A DNA stretch of 64,000 nucleotides from Vibrio injensis (GTDB lineage Bacteria; Pseudomonadota; Gammaproteobacteria; Enterobacterales; Vibrionaceae): contig NZ_BDJF01000016.1 in assembly GCF_001895205.1 (NCBI RefSeq), forward strand, positions 310,001-374,000, given 5' to 3'. The position numbers were made by a program, and so were the translations under genes. Below the pieces are notes generated by a model. The model was not told the DNA's origin, searched no databases, and saw only the letters and a program-made list of their open reading frames with translations. Shown here piece by piece: positions 48,589 to 58,728 of the stretch (its first letter is position 1; every line of letters starts with the position of its first letter).

Positions 48589-49397
48589 AAATTGTCAGTT
48601 TTAATATCAATGGATTGCGCGCACGACTGCATCAACTGCAAGCCCTGATCGATAAACATCAACCCGATATTATCGGCTTGCAAGAAATCAAAGTGCACGA
48701 TGAGGCTTTTCCGGTCCAAGCGGTAGAAGCGATGGGTTATCACGTCTATTTTCATGGTCAAAAAGCCCATTACGGCGTTGCATTATTGTGTAAACAGCCG
48801 CCGCTAGCGATTCAAAAAGGCTTTCCGACAGACAATGACGACCACCAGAAACGAATGATTATCGGCACATTTCTTGATGAGAATGGCGATAAAGTAACGG
48901 TATTGAACGGTTATTTCCCACAAGGAGATAATATTCATCACGAAACCAAGTTCCCTTATAAGCGTCAATTTTATCAAGATTTAATGAATTATCTCACTGA
49001 CTATCACACACCAGATGAAGCGATCATTGTGATGGGTGACATCAACATCAGTCCTATCGATTTAGACATTGGTATTGGTGAAGTGAACCGTCAACGTTGG
49101 TTAAAAACAGGGAAATGCTCTTTCCAACCGGAAGAGCGTCAATGGCTACAACGCTTACTGGATTGGGGATTAGAGGACACTTTCCGTAAACTTCATCCCA
49201 GCGTTGAAGATAAATTTTCGTGGTTTGATTACCGCTCTAGAGGATTTGATGATAACCGTGGCCTGCGTATTGATACCATTCTCGCGACACCTTCACTCGC
49301 TGTAGACTGTGTTGAATCCGATATTGATTATCCACTACGAGCGATTGACAAGCCCTCTGATCATGCGCCGATTTGGGCAGTATTTAAGCGTAATTAA
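48585..49397 (+). CDS. xthA: Exonuclease III XthA
   Basis: The 270-residue AP endonuclease and 3'-5' exonuclease starts [18 protein letters not shown]. It has the metal Glu in LQEIKVHDE (about 35), [11 protein letters not shown], the catalytic [13 protein letters not shown] (about 150), and the C-terminal [18 protein letters not shown] with the Asp-His pair. It repairs abasic and oxidised DNA. The start overlaps ybaM by 4 bp. It ends at a strong terminator. Confidence 0.96.
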   Translation: MKIVSFNINGLRARLHQLQALIDKHQPDIIGLQEIKVHDEAFPVQAVEAMGYHVYFHGQKAHYGVALLCKQPPLAIQKGFPTDNDDHQKRMIIGTFLDENGDKVTVLNGYFPQGDNIHHETKFPYKRQFYQDLMNYLTDYHTPDEAIIVMGDINISPIDLDIGIGEVNRQRWLKTGKCSFQPEERQWLQRLLDWGLEDTFRKLHPSVEDKFSWFDYRSRGFDDNRGLRIDTILATPSLAVDCVESDIDYPLRAIDKPSDHAPIWAVFKRN

Positions 49398-49400
49398 TCA

Positions 49401-49438
49401 TTTACTCGGTGACTTGCTATGAACAGTCACCGAGTAAA
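49401..49438. terminator. Bidirectional terminator between xthA and the ABC operon
   Basis: TTTACTCGGTGACT and AGTCACCGAGTAAA are perfect 14-bp arms around a 10-nt loop, 3 bp after the xthA stop. It lies between convergent operons. Confidence 0.85.
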
Positions 49439-49498
49439 TTACCCTCTGATAGTAGAGCATCTGATCGACGAAAAGCCTATATCAGCGTTTATTTAGCG

Positions 49499-50176
49499 CT
49501 AACTGATCGGCCTTAAATAAGCCAAGAAACGCTTTTCGGCGCACTTGAAGCACCATAGAATCAAAAATGTCAGCAATAAATAAAACAGTCCAGCGACTAA
49601 AAACGCTTCAAAAGGGGCATAGTAGCGAGAGCTGACTAAACGAGCTGTCCCCGTAAGATCAAGTATCGTCACAATGCCAGCCACCGCGCTGCCGTGCAGC
49701 ATAAAAATGACCTCATTACTGTACGCAGGGAGCGCCCGACGTAATGCACTGGGTAAAATGATCCGCCGATAGGTCAACCATGGACTCATGCCATAAGCTT
49801 TTGCCGCTTCGATTTCTCCTTTCGATAGACCATTAATCGCGCCACGGATAATCTCGGCAGTATAAGCGGAAGTGTTTAAAATAAAGGCAACCAAAGCACA
49901 GAACCAAGCATGTTCCCACCAGGTATCTTTTACTGGGAAGAATTGATCCATGCCGTAATAGATCAAATACAGTTGCACTAACAGTGGAGTGCCACGCAAG
50001 AAATAGATATAGCACCAAGCGGGCATCCATATCACCCACAGCGAATTATTTCGAGCAATCGCTAAGGGAATAGCCACAACCAAGCCGATCACTAAAGATA
50101 GCCCTACCAGCCAAACTGTGGTCCATAACCCAGAAAAATACAGAGGTAAGCTTTGTAAAATGACTGAAAAATCCAT
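49499..50176 (-). CDS. Basic amino acid ABC transporter permease (HisM/ArtM type)
   Basis: The 225-residue inner-membrane permease has about five helices. The EAA loop is GEIEAAKAYGMSPWLTYRRIILPSALRRALPA (about 132-163), which contacts the ATPase. An extended hydrophilic segment YFLRGTPLLVQLYLIYYGMD lies near 55-75. It is the fourth gene of the ATPase-binding protein-permease-permease operon and starts 2 bp after the other permease stops. Confidence 0.93.
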   Translation of the reverse strand: MDFSVILQSLPLYFSGLWTTVWLVGLSLVIGLVVAIPLAIARNNSLWVIWMPAWCYIYFLRGTPLLVQLYLIYYGMDQFFPVKDTWWEHAWFCALVAFILNTSAYTAEIIRGAINGLSKGEIEAAKAYGMSPWLTYRRIILPSALRRALPAYSNEVIFMLHGSAVAGIVTILDLTGTARLVSSRYYAPFEAFLVAGLFYLLLTFLILWCFKCAEKRFLAYLRPIS

Positions 50177-50178
50177 CG

Positions 50179-50919
50179 CTACCTCGTTTGGATAGTAAAT
50201 TTACGCTCAACCCACTTTAGTAATCCGGTGGAAACGCTGGTGAAAAATAGGAAAATCAAGGCAACAGATAAATAGAAAGTAAAAGGCATTTGCGTTGAAC
50301 CGGCGGCTAATGAACTGACACGAACCATGTCCTCTAGACCAATGATCGAGACCAGCGCGGTGGTTTTTAACAAGACTAACCAGTTATTACCAAAACCAGG
50401 CAGTGCGTGTCGTATCATCTGCGGCAACAGAATTCGGCGAAAAGTGAGCAACCCACTCATACCATAGGCTTTGGCCGCTTCTAGCTGACCTTTATCGACC
50501 GCCATCATCGCGCCGCGAAAGGTCTCTGCCATGTAAGCCCCAAAGATGAATCCTATCGTCAACACTCCTGCAATAAATGGGCTGACATTGATATAGTCCG
50601 GTAGATAAGAGATCCAGCGATGATCGGGATTGCGCGATAATAAGAGTGAATTAAGCCATTCATTGATGGCAAATAAACTGTTATTTAATAAGATTTGCCC
50701 ACCAAAAAAAATCAGCATCATTAAGACTAAATCGGGGATACCTCTGACTACCGTGGTGTACAACGTGGCAATACTTCTTGCAAAACGGTATGGCGCTAGC
50801 TTAGCTAATGCACCGAGCATGCCCAGTATCATCGCTAATAACAGTGACCATAATGCCACTTGAATCGTCAGCCACGCGCCTTGCAAAATAGCTATTTCAT
50901 ATCCTTGAAGATCGAGCAT
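50179..50919 (-). CDS. Basic amino acid ABC transporter permease (HisQ type)
   Basis: The 246-residue permease has TTVVRGIPDLVLMMLIFFGGQ (about 55-75), FRGAMMAVDKGQLEAAKAYGMSGLLTFRRILLPQM with the EAA loop (about 145-180), and about five transmembrane helices. It forms a heterodimer with the downstream permease. The spacing of 63 bp from the binding-protein gene supports one operon. Confidence 0.93.
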   Translation of the reverse strand: MLDLQGYEIAILQGAWLTIQVALWSLLLAMILGMLGALAKLAPYRFARSIATLYTTVVRGIPDLVLMMLIFFGGQILLNNSLFAINEWLNSLLLSRNPDHRWISYLPDYINVSPFIAGVLTIGFIFGAYMAETFRGAMMAVDKGQLEAAKAYGMSGLLTFRRILLPQMIRHALPGFGNNWLVLLKTTALVSIIGLEDMVRVSSLAAGSTQMPFTFYLSVALIFLFFTSVSTGLLKWVERKFTIQTR

Positions 50920-50982
50920 TTACGCCTTCCTTGCTCAAAATATGGGGGCGAATTCACCCCCCAATTGCATAGGTTTTCGTGG

Positions 50983-51759
50983 TTACTCACCATAAACATC
51001 ATAACTAAAGTATTGTGCCGCGATTTGTTGATAAATGCCTTTTTCTCGCAGCGACGCTATCGCACGGTTAAGTTGTTCGGTTAGGGCTTTATCTTGTTTA
51101 CGAACTGCGATCCCCATCCCTTCTCCAAACCATTTAGGATCGGTTAATGAAGGTCCGACAAACTCATAACCGTCGCCTCCTGGTCGATTAAGCATCCCTT
51201 CTTCAAGCGCAGAAGCATCGCCCAATACTGCAGCAATTCGTCCATTCGCTAAATCAAGATACGCATCATCAAATGATCCATATCGAACGATATTGACTGA
51301 ACGACCATAGTTATCGGTTAGGTATTTATCATGCGTGGTAGCTCGTTGAACACCGATGCGTACTCCTTTTAGGCCTTCTGGCGTAAAATCAAGATTAGCG
51401 TCCTTTTTAGCAATGAAACGATTCGGGATTTGCGCATATTTTTTTGTAAAATCAACACGCTTTTTACGCTCTTCAGTAATCGACATCGCCGCAATAATAG
51501 CATCGTAACGACGAGCTAATAGTGACGGAATGATGCCATCCCAATCTTGTGGAATAATCACGCATTCCACTTGCATTTCAGCACAAAGCGCATTCGCCAT
51601 ATCCACATCAAACCCACGTAATGAACCATCCGCCTCAGTCCAACTAAAAGGAGGATAAGCACCTTCGATACCAAAACGCACTGTTTTCCATTCTTTCGCT
51701 TGCGCAATACCCGACAATGCTGAGGCTGCTATCGCTACGATTAATAACCACTTTTTCAT
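50983..51759 (-). CDS. Periplasmic binding protein for lysine/arginine/ornithine-type substrates
   Basis: The protein has 258 residues from the ATG at 51759, with AGGAG upstream. A start at 51807 would disrupt the signal peptide. Cleavage is near residue 21 (GIAQA|K). The SBP_bac_3 fold has RFGIEGAYPPFSWTEADGSLRGFDVDMANALCAEM and a mature Cys pair in that lobe, as in LAO/HisJ proteins. AAMSITEERKKRVDFTKKY is the second family motif. Substrate is a basic amino acid by homology only. Confidence 0.92.
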   Translation of the reverse strand: MKKWLLIVAIAASALSGIAQAKEWKTVRFGIEGAYPPFSWTEADGSLRGFDVDMANALCAEMQVECVIIPQDWDGIIPSLLARRYDAIIAAMSITEERKKRVDFTKKYAQIPNRFIAKKDANLDFTPEGLKGVRIGVQRATTHDKYLTDNYGRSVNIVRYGSFDDAYLDLANGRIAAVLGDASALEEGMLNRPGGDGYEFVGPSLTDPKWFGEGMGIAVRKQDKALTEQLNRAIASLREKGIYQQIAAQYFSYDVYGE

Positions 51760-51906
51760 TTCACTACTCCTGTGATGGTATGGTTGCCCTGCTCTTTTTC
51801 TCCTCAAGAAGGCTTAAGAAACAGTGACGATATAACACTTTGAAATCCCTATCTGAGTTACTGTTAAAACCAAGGGCTTAGCCAAGGTAGCGCGACAGCC
51901 TCAGCG

Positions 51907-52677
51907 TTAATAAATCGATGAGATAAATTGCTTTAATCGAGGAGAATTGGGTTGAGTAAACAATTGGCGAGGATCGCCCTGCTCTTCAACCACACCTTGA
52001 TGCAAAAACAGCACATGATTAGAAACATCTCGTGCAAAGGCCATTTCATGGGTGACAACCAACATGGTTCGGCCTTCTTGCGCCAAGTCTTTCATTACCC
52101 CTAGCACTTCCCCAACCAGTTCGGGGTCTAATGCCGATGTGGGTTCATCAAACAGTAATACTTCTGGTTCAACGGCTAAAGCTCGAGCAATCGCTGCGCG
52201 TTGCTGCTGACCGCCAGATAAATGACCAGGGTAATAATCACGGCGTTCATATAACCCAACTTTTTTGAGCAGTTTTTCTGCACTCGCGATGGCTTGATCT
52301 TTACCGAACCCCAAAACATGAATGGGAGCTTCAATTACATTTTCTAATACCGTCATATGTGACCAGAGATTAAACCCTTGAAAGACCATGGCAAGGCGCG
52401 AACGAACTCGTTGAACCTGCTTCTCACTGACCGGTGACGATGCGCCTTGTCGATTGGTTTTCATTTGGATTAATTCATTGTTCACCCAAATTTCACCGGA
52501 AGTCGGTATTTCCAGAAGATTAATACAGCGTAAAAAGGTACTTTTTCCTGATCCCGATGAACCAATAATCGAAATCACATCCCCTTTGTGAGCTTGTAAT
52601 GAGATACCTTTTAACACCTCATTTTGTCCAAAGGCTTTGTGGAGGTTTTTTATATCCAGCGCGGGTACATCATTCAT
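51907..52677 (-). CDS. Basic amino acid ABC transporter ATPase (HisP/AotP type)
   Basis: The 256-residue ATPase has Walker A GSSGSGKST (about 39-47), Q-loop FQGFNLWSHMTV, signature LSGGQQQRAAIARAL, and Walker B VLLFDEPTSALDPEL. The length and insert PVSEKQVQRVRSRLAMVFQ are typical of HisP/AotP. It is the first gene of the operon, and the binding protein follows after 147 bp, a wide gap that may hold an internal processing or promoter element. Confidence 0.94.
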   Translation of the reverse strand: MNDVPALDIKNLHKAFGQNEVLKGISLQAHKGDVISIIGSSGSGKSTFLRCINLLEIPTSGEIWVNNELIQMKTNRQGASSPVSEKQVQRVRSRLAMVFQGFNLWSHMTVLENVIEAPIHVLGFGKDQAIASAEKLLKKVGLYERRDYYPGHLSGGQQQRAAIARALAVEPEVLLFDEPTSALDPELVGEVLGVMKDLAQEGRTMLVVTHEMAFARDVSNHVLFLHQGVVEEQGDPRQLFTQPNSPRLKQFISSIY

Positions 52678-53136
52678 GCGCTTTCACTCCCTGTCATAAA
52701 TCAACACTGAGCAATCCTGCTCATTTTTGGTACAAACTAGCATTCAAATTGCGAGTGCGCAACAAATTGTTAACTAAAGGTAATTTGGATTTTTATTTTA
52801 AAAATTCGCATTTAAAGTCAAATAAAACCGTCAAACAGTAACATTTAAGACATAAAAAACCACAAGCAGCGAAAGCCATTCATATAAATAAGTATGTTTT
52901 TTGTTAACAAAGAGCGTTTTTTGTGTCCTGAATCCCTCTTTGTTAACAGGTTTCCTTTAATGATGAGCTGATTTTTAATACTACGCCCCCGACGAAAAGA
53001 GCGTCTCGAAGCGTCGCACCCATGATTTTGCGCTTTGTTGCAAATTCTATTTTGTGTAAAAACATTTCAAACAAGTAGGCACTATGTGGCTGATTTTTGG
53101 GATTTTATGTAGTTTTATTTCATATAATATCTTAAA
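52678..53136. other. Intergenic region between the ABC operon and the DUF3360 gene
   Basis: The divergent operons share this AT-rich 459-bp stretch (more including the FNR site at 53137). No gene, ARG box or clear repeat could be supported. Promoters of the ABC operon must lie at 52680-52860 but no clean -35/-10 pair was found. Confidence 0.4.
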
Positions 53137-53150
53137 GTGATCAAGATCAA
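53137..53150 (+). promoter_or_regulatory. FNR-like box upstream of the DUF3360 gene
   Basis: GTGATCAAGATCAA matches TTGATnnnnATCAA at 9 of 10 fixed positions. It is about 190 bp before the DUF3360 start. For a class II promoter the start point would be about 53185 and a weak -10 (TTAAAC) sits there. Oxygen control is inferred. Confidence 0.55.
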
Positions 53151-53339
53151 TCATCCTCGTCGATTAGCACGTTAAACTCGCCAACAAATAAAAAGATTAA
53201 TAATGCTCTATAGTCATAATGTTAGTTAACACAATGGCATAACAAAACTAACGTTATCTCTACGCAAATAATCGCTTTCCCAATCGCCAGTTACATTGAA
53301 TTCAACCAGAATTATTAACTTTATTAATATGAGGAATCT

Positions 53340-54901
53340 ATGTCAGACGTCATCAATCAAGAGCGTTCAGACATCGAGACGAAGAGTTATCAAGAACTGC
53401 ATCGTCCATCATCTGAGTTTGCTAGCCGCTCCGATTATCTAGACCATGAACTGCAAATCATGAAGCCTCGTCGCTTCGCGTTGAATTTGCCTGGTCGTGA
53501 TTTTCGCTTTGAATGGGAAGATTTGGTCCCAGCTCTCGCTGGAACGATTGGTATTATTGCCATGTACTCAGCGGTAATGATGTCTTGGGCAGAAGGATTA
53601 ACCGCTGCTTGGGATCATATCGAACTGGGTAAAGAGTTTGCTATTGAGGTCGCTCGGGTTGAAATGCTGATCCCCGCGCTTTTGTTCTGTATTCTTTCTT
53701 CTGGATTTTTTAATCCACGCGCTAACCTTGCTGGCAACCACGGACCAATGATCCCCCTCATTGCTACCATCGCCCTGGCAGGTGCTCACCCACTTGCTTT
53801 AGCCATTTTATTGGGGGTATTTGGCCTATTACTCAGCTACTTTTATTACTCAGCTACTTTAAAGGTGGCTCTAAGCTGGTCAACCTGACATCGGAAGGCA
53901 CCGCTGGCGGACTATTAATCTTCCTCGGTTTTACCGGCGCGATGAGTCAAATTGGCTCCATTCAGACCTGGGCAACCAGTTTGGAATCTGCAACTAACGA
54001 AGCGGGGAGCCTTGGTTATATCGGTTTAATCGTATTAGGCATTAACATTGTTATCTATGCACTTTTAGCTAAATACGGTAAACGCTGGTTAGCGATCCCT
54101 ATCTGTGCTTTTTCTGGTTTAATGATTGCCTTGGCACTCGGTGCTGGCTTTGATTTAACCTTTCAAACGGAAATGGGGCTACCAAATTTAAATCCTGTTT
54201 ACTGGTGGGGCTCAACCGAACAAGGCTGGATGCTTGGTTTACCTAACTTAGAGCACTTTATTGCGTCGCTACCATTCGCTATCTTAGCGGTTGCCATGTG
54301 GTCACCAGATTTCTTGGGCCATCGAATTTTCCAAGAGCTTAACTATCCGCGTAAAACAGAAAAAGTCTTGATGGATGTGGATGACACTATGACCATGTGC
54401 TCGGTTCGTCAAATGGTAGGTACTGCTGTTGGTGGGGGTAACATTACGTCATCTTGGGGAACCTATATGATCCCAGCAGCCATCGCGAAACGTCCGATCC
54501 CAGCAGGCGCGATTTTATTAGGTTCATTGTGCATTATCGTCGCGATTCTTGGCTTCCCAATGGATGTTGCGGTATGGCCACCCGTTATGCGTATTGCACT
54601 ATTAGTCGGCGTATTTCTTCCACTACTGGAAGCGGGCATGCAAATGGTCAGAAATACCAAAGATGCACAGGCAGCGGGGATCTGTATTTTTGGTTCTGCG
54701 GTCGTCAATCCGGTATTGGCTTGGGCATTGACCATGTTTTTGGATAATAATGGTTTTATCGGCGATAAAGAACGCGCCTCACGCTTATCTTTCATCGATA
54801 AAATCATCATCCCTTGTGGTGTATTAATTATCTGTTTAGTCGCTATGCTGGCTGTCGGTATGCTTGAGAGTCAATACGGTCTTAAGGCGTGGCTACATTA
54901 A
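53340..54901 (+). pseudogene. DUF3360 membrane protein gene broken by a 17-bp tandem duplication
   Basis: Read through, the gene would encode about 514 residues, the size of intact DUF3360 proteins. The first part (53340-53888) encodes 182 residues: a soluble start with QELHRPSSEFASR and RFALNLPGRDF, then helices up to FGLLLSYF. It then shifts frame at a perfect tandem repeat and reaches a stop at 53886. Removing one 17-bp copy restores FGLLLSYFKGGSKLVNLTS and joins exactly to the downstream frame (53861-54901), which holds MWSPDFLGHRIFQELNYPRK and MTMCSVRQMVGTAVGGGNITSSWGTYMIPAAIAKRPIPAG. No other lesion is visible. About 12 helices are predicted. Function is unknown. The position before pflB suggests a role in anaerobic metabolism (inference). 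Confidence 0.9.
53827..53860 (+). repeat. Perfect 17-bp tandem duplication causing the DUF3360 frameshift
   Basis: TATTACTCAGCTACTTT occurs twice in a row (53827-53843 and 53844-53860), with no mismatches. The bases before (C) and after (A) do not extend the repeat. 17 is not a multiple of three, so it shifts the reading frame. It may reflect slipped-strand replication and could revert. Confidence 0.97.
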
Positions 54902-54951
54902 GCAAGATACCGAAATTGAGTCTACAATGATTCACAAGTCTTGGTAGTACC

Positions 54952-54982
54952 TTGGGTAGTGTGTAAACACTACCCAAACTTT
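54952..54982 (+). terminator. Stem-loop after the DUF3360 gene
   Basis: TTGGGTAGTGT and ACACTACCCAA form an 11-bp perfect stem with loop GTAA, followed by ACTTTAT, 51 bp after the DUF3360 stop. The U-tract is short, so termination may be moderate. Confidence 0.6.
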
Positions 54983-55003
54983 ATCTGAATTTTTGAAGTT
55001 TTA

Positions 55004-55017
55004 TTGATTTAGTTTAA
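55004..55017 (+). promoter_or_regulatory. Weak FNR-like site upstream of pflB
   Basis: TTGATTTAGTTTAA matches 8 of 10 fixed FNR positions, with a good left half. It lies 211 bp upstream of the pflB start. The pfl genes are FNR/ArcA-controlled in other gammaproteobacteria. Confidence 0.35.
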
Positions 55018-55138
55018 GGTTTGCAATTTTTTTTTAGCTTACATTGGTCATTAAAGGGAACGAGTAATCCTATTTATACTCAAACAGATGTGTATATCGG
55101 TTTAACGATAAATAAGGTTATTCATAGAGTGTACTGCC

Positions 55139-55155
55139 TCTTGTGTGACACAAGA
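55139..55155. promoter_or_regulatory. 17-bp palindrome in the pflB leader
   Basis: TCTTGTGTGACACAAGA is a perfect palindrome with a single central base, 60 bp before pflB. It resembles an operator (TTGTGnnACACAA-like half-sites) more than an RNA hairpin. The regulator is unknown. Confidence 0.4.
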
Positions 55156-55214
55156 TAGCTGGCTCAACGGCGAAACAGTACGTGTTTTTTCTACTATATA
55201 AAGGTAGGTATGTC

Positions 55215-57491
55215 ATGGCAGAGCAATTTGCTAAAGCTTGGGAAGGTTTTGCTGCAGGTGATTGGCAAAATGAAGTTAACGTTCGCGATTTTATTCAAAA
55301 GAACTACACCCCTTATGAAGGCGATGAATCTTTCCTAGTTTCTGAAGGCACTGAAGCAACCAATAAGCTTTGGGCACAAGTAATGGAAGGCATTAAACAG
55401 GAAAACGCAACTCATGCGCCTGTTGATTTTGACACTTCCGTTATCTCTACCATCACTGCTCACGATGCAGGTTACATTAACAAAGATCTAGAAACTATCG
55501 TTGGTCTTCAAACTGAAAAGCCACTTAAGCGCGCGCTGATCCCTAACGGTGGTATCCGTATGGTTGAAAGCTCATGCAAAGCCTACGATCGTGAGCTTGA
55601 TCCTCAAGTTAAAAAAATCTACACCGAGTACCGTAAAACGCACAATGCGGGCGTATTCGATATCTACACTCCAGAAATTCTTGCTTGTCGTAAATCTGGC
55701 GTATTAACAGGTCTTCCTGATGCTTATGGCCGTGGTCGTATCATCGGTGACTATCGCCGCGTTGCGCTATACGGTATTGATTTCTTGATGCAAGATAAAC
55801 TTGCTCAATTTACTTCGCTGCAAGAGAAATTCGAAAACGGCGAAGATCTGCAAATGACCATGCAGCTTCGTGAAGAGATTGCTGAGCAACACCGCGCGCT
55901 TGGCCAGATGAAAAAGATGGCAGCAAAATACGGTTGCGATATCTCTCGCCCAGCAGAGACCGCACAAGAAGCCATTCAGTGGACTTACTTCGGTTACCTT
56001 GCTGCGGTTAAATCTCAAAACGGCGCAGCGATGTCTCTAGGTCGTACCTCTACGTTCCTTGACGTCTATATCGAACGCGATATGAAAGCAGGTAAAATCA
56101 CTGAAGCTCAAGCTCAAGAGATGATTGACCACTTCGTGATGAAACTACGTATGGTTCGCTTCCTTCGTACCCCTGAATACGATGAACTCTTCTCTGGTGA
56201 TCCAATCTGGGCAACCGAGTCTATGGGTGGTATGGGGCTTGACGGACGTACACTAGTTACTCGTACTAACTTCCGTTTCCTAAACAGCCTATACACTATG
56301 GGACCATCTCCAGAGCCAAACATCACTGTGCTTTGGTCTGAGAAATTACCTGATGGTTTCAAACGTTTCTGCGCTAAAGTCTCTATCGATACTTCATCGA
56401 TTCAGTACGAGAATGATGACTTGATGCGTCCAGATATGGAATCTGATGACTACGCTATTGCTTGTTGCGTATCACCAATGATCGTTGGTAAACAAATGCA
56501 GTTCTTCGGTGCTCGTGCTAACTTAGCGAAAACCATGCTTTACACCATCAACGGTGGTGTCGATGAGAAACTGAAAATCCAAGTTGGCCCTAAAATGGAC
56601 AAGATCACTGGTGAGTATCTTGACTATGATGAGCTGTGGGACAAGATGGACCACTTCATGGATTGGTTAGCCAAACAATATGTCACCTCATTGAACGCTA
56701 TCCACTACATGCACGATAAGTACAGCTATGAAGCCGCATTGATGGCACTACATGACCGCGATGTACGTCGTACTATGGCTTGTGGTATTGCTGGTCTGTC
56801 TGTTGCGGCTGACTCATTGTCTGCTGTGAAATACGCGAAAGTGAAACCGATTCGTGATGAAGATGGTATTGCTATCGATTTCGAAATCGAAGGTGATTAC
56901 CCGAAATTTGGTAACAATGACTCACGCGTTGATGATATCGCTTGCGAACTGGTTTCTGTGTTTATGAACAAAATTCGTAAACTGAAAACTTACCGCAATG
57001 CGATCCCAACTCAGTCTATCTTAACCATTACCTCTAACGTGGTTTATGGTAAGAAAACCGGTAATACACCAGACGGTCGTCGTGCTGGCGCGCCATTTGC
57101 ACCAGGGGCAAACCCAATGCATGGTCGTGACGAAAAAGGTGCAGTTGCCTCATTGACTTCAGTGGGTAAACTACCGTTTGCTGACGCGAAAGATGGTATT
57201 TCTTACACTTTCTCTATCGTGCCAAATGCACTAGGTAAAGATCAAGATGCACAACGTGCTAACCTAGCGGGTTTGATGGATGGTTACTTCCACCACGAGT
57301 CAGGCATTGAAGGCGGCCAGCATTTGAACGTTAACGTGCTTAACCGTGAAACGTTACTTGATGCGGTTAAACACCCTGAGAAGTACCCACAATTGACTAT
57401 TCGTGTGTCTGGCTATGCGGTGCGCTTTAACTCATTAACGACTGAGCAACAACAAGACGTTATCGCGCGTACGTTCACTGAATCACTATAA
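55215..57491 (+). CDS. pflB: Pyruvate formate-lyase PflB
   Basis: PflB has 758 residues from the ATG at 55215, with AAGGTAGG upstream. An earlier in-frame start at 55182 lies before that site. The glycyl-radical enzyme cleaves pyruvate with CoA to acetyl-CoA and formate. The catalytic Cys417-Cys418 pair is in AIACCVSPM and the radical glycine is Gly733 in RVSGYAVRF, both in the family position. The activase gene pflA is 1.4 kb downstream, with lpxR-like in between. The formate channel gene focA, often upstream, is absent in this window. Confidence 0.97.
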   Translation: MAEQFAKAWEGFAAGDWQNEVNVRDFIQKNYTPYEGDESFLVSEGTEATNKLWAQVMEGIKQENATHAPVDFDTSVISTITAHDAGYINKDLETIVGLQTEKPLKRALIPNGGIRMVESSCKAYDRELDPQVKKIYTEYRKTHNAGVFDIYTPEILACRKSGVLTGLPDAYGRGRIIGDYRRVALYGIDFLMQDKLAQFTSLQEKFENGEDLQMTMQLREEIAEQHRALGQMKKMAAKYGCDISRPAETAQEAIQWTYFGYLAAVKSQNGAAMSLGRTSTFLDVYIERDMKAGKITEAQAQEMIDHFVMKLRMVRFLRTPEYDELFSGDPIWATESMGGMGLDGRTLVTRTNFRFLNSLYTMGPSPEPNITVLWSEKLPDGFKRFCAKVSIDTSSIQYENDDLMRPDMESDDYAIACCVSPMIVGKQMQFFGARANLAKTMLYTINGGVDEKLKIQVGPKMDKITGEYLDYDELWDKMDHFMDWLAKQYVTSLNAIHYMHDKYSYEAALMALHDRDVRRTMACGIAGLSVAADSLSAVKYAKVKPIRDEDGIAIDFEIEGDYPKFGNNDSRVDDIACELVSVFMNKIRKLKTYRNAIPTQSILTITSNVVYGKKTGNTPDGRRAGAPFAPGANPMHGRDEKGAVASLTSVGKLPFADAKDGISYTFSIVPNALGKDQDAQRANLAGLMDGYFHHESGIEGGQHLNVNVLNRETLLDAVKHPEKYPQLTIRVSGYAVRFNSLTTEQQQDVIARTFTESL

Positions 57492-57516
57492 GTTATTCAG
57501 ACCCTCGATATTGCTC

Positions 57517-57549
57517 AAAAACCTCGCTCTCTGAGCGAGGTTTTCTTTT
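57517..57549 (+). terminator. Terminator of pflB
   Basis: AAAACCTCGCTC-TCT-GAGCGAGGTTTT is a 12-bp perfect stem followed by CTTTT, 25 bp after the pflB stop. It closes the pflB transcript before the lpxR-like gene. Confidence 0.9.
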
Positions 57550-57710
57550 GCATGGTATAAATCGTTGTAATATCACATCCTCCATCATCACATGAAAAAA
57601 TCTGCTTACCTACTGAAAAATAAGCGTTACACTAGAGCCTAATGGATCTGAATGATAGGCATGCCCATCTCTGACCTAATCTTATGTTTACTACGGACAA
57701 CGAAAAACGT

Positions 57711-58703
57711 ATGGCTTTAACATTGCTACGCATACTCCCGCTGATTCTTTTTGCTCCATTTGTGTGGTCATCCACCCAATCGACCCTTTCCCTCAAAGTC
57801 GATAATGACGGTGTTTATGGCATGGATAGGGAATACACTAGCGGGCTTTTTCTTTCCTATACCTCAAGACCGATTACCCCCTATTGGTTTGCCAAGCCAT
57901 TCAGCCTTTCAATCTGGGGAGCATCAAGTATTGATAAATGGGAGGTAATGATTGGTCATAAAATGTGGACGCCTTCTGATATTGAGCAATATACCCCTGC
58001 ACCGAACGAACGTCCTTATGCTGGATTTTTACACAGCGAGTTTAATTACATCAGTTTACATCCCCAGCAAGCACAACGATTTAATCTCACGATAGGTACG
58101 ACTGGAGATAGTGCGTTATCCGAACAAGCGCAAAAAATCGTTCACAGCATCACCAAATCTGGTGATCCAAACGGTTGGGATTACCAAATCGATGATAAAG
58201 TTGCTGGTAGTATTGGTTATCTTAGTCACTTCAATCTTTATCGCACCGCCTATGACCCACATTATGCTTGGGAACTCTCTGCGATTGGCGAAGTGAACGT
58301 AGGTAATTTTCGCAGCGATATTTCCTCAGGTATGATGCTGCGCTGGGGAAGTGATTTAGCGGCTAACTTTGGTAGTGCGCAAATTGATAGTGAAACTCCT
58401 TTTCGTGCGGGTATGATCGGTGCATCTCGCTCCGCTTGGTTCGTGTTCGCAGGCCTCGAAGCACGTTATCGATTTAATGACTTAACCATTGAAGGGGACA
58501 GACCTTTAGATGGATTAGCACTTCCCCCCAGTGCATACCAAGTGACGCTAGAACCTTTACAAGCAACTGCCGTCCTTGGCGCGGTCTGGTACGGCCCCTA
58601 TGTTGGAGCCAGTTTTACGTTGACCACTAGTAATGCCGATTATAAAGAAAGTAAACACCGCACCCACGGCACTGGAGCACTGTCTTTATTTGCCTTTTTC
58701 TAA
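57711..58703 (+). CDS. LpxR/DUF2219-family outer-membrane lipid A deacylase
   Basis: The protein has 330 residues from the ATG at 57711. An ATG at 57684 is also in frame and neither has a clear ribosome site. A signal peptide spans about 1-22. The mature part starts with KVDNDGVYGMDREYTSGLFLSY, NERPYAGFLHSEF and DDKVAGSIGYLSHFNLYRT, the LpxR/DUF2219 motifs including the conserved Asn-Asp near the mature N-terminus and the Tyr-Ala-Gly block. It is a beta-barrel that removes 3'-acyl chains from lipid A in known members. It has its own terminator and no visible link to pfl genes. Confidence 0.85.
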   Translation: MALTLLRILPLILFAPFVWSSTQSTLSLKVDNDGVYGMDREYTSGLFLSYTSRPITPYWFAKPFSLSIWGASSIDKWEVMIGHKMWTPSDIEQYTPAPNERPYAGFLHSEFNYISLHPQQAQRFNLTIGTTGDSALSEQAQKIVHSITKSGDPNGWDYQIDDKVAGSIGYLSHFNLYRTAYDPHYAWELSAIGEVNVGNFRSDISSGMMLRWGSDLAANFGSAQIDSETPFRAGMIGASRSAWFVFAGLEARYRFNDLTIEGDRPLDGLALPPSAYQVTLEPLQATAVLGAVWYGPYVGASFTLTTSNADYKESKHRTHGTGALSLFAFF

Positions 58704-58728
58704 ATTAAGATAGTCACTCTCACTGATT

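Noticed and set aside
52678..53136. ArgR boxes before the basic amino acid ABC operon
   Set aside because: TTCATATAAATAAG and similar words were looked at, but none fits the ARG box dyad well enough.
53942..54901. Second DUF3360 part taken as a separate 319-residue gene
   Set aside because: The internal ATG has no ribosome site and the frame continues upstream, in phase, to the 17-bp duplication. It is the 3' part of one broken gene.
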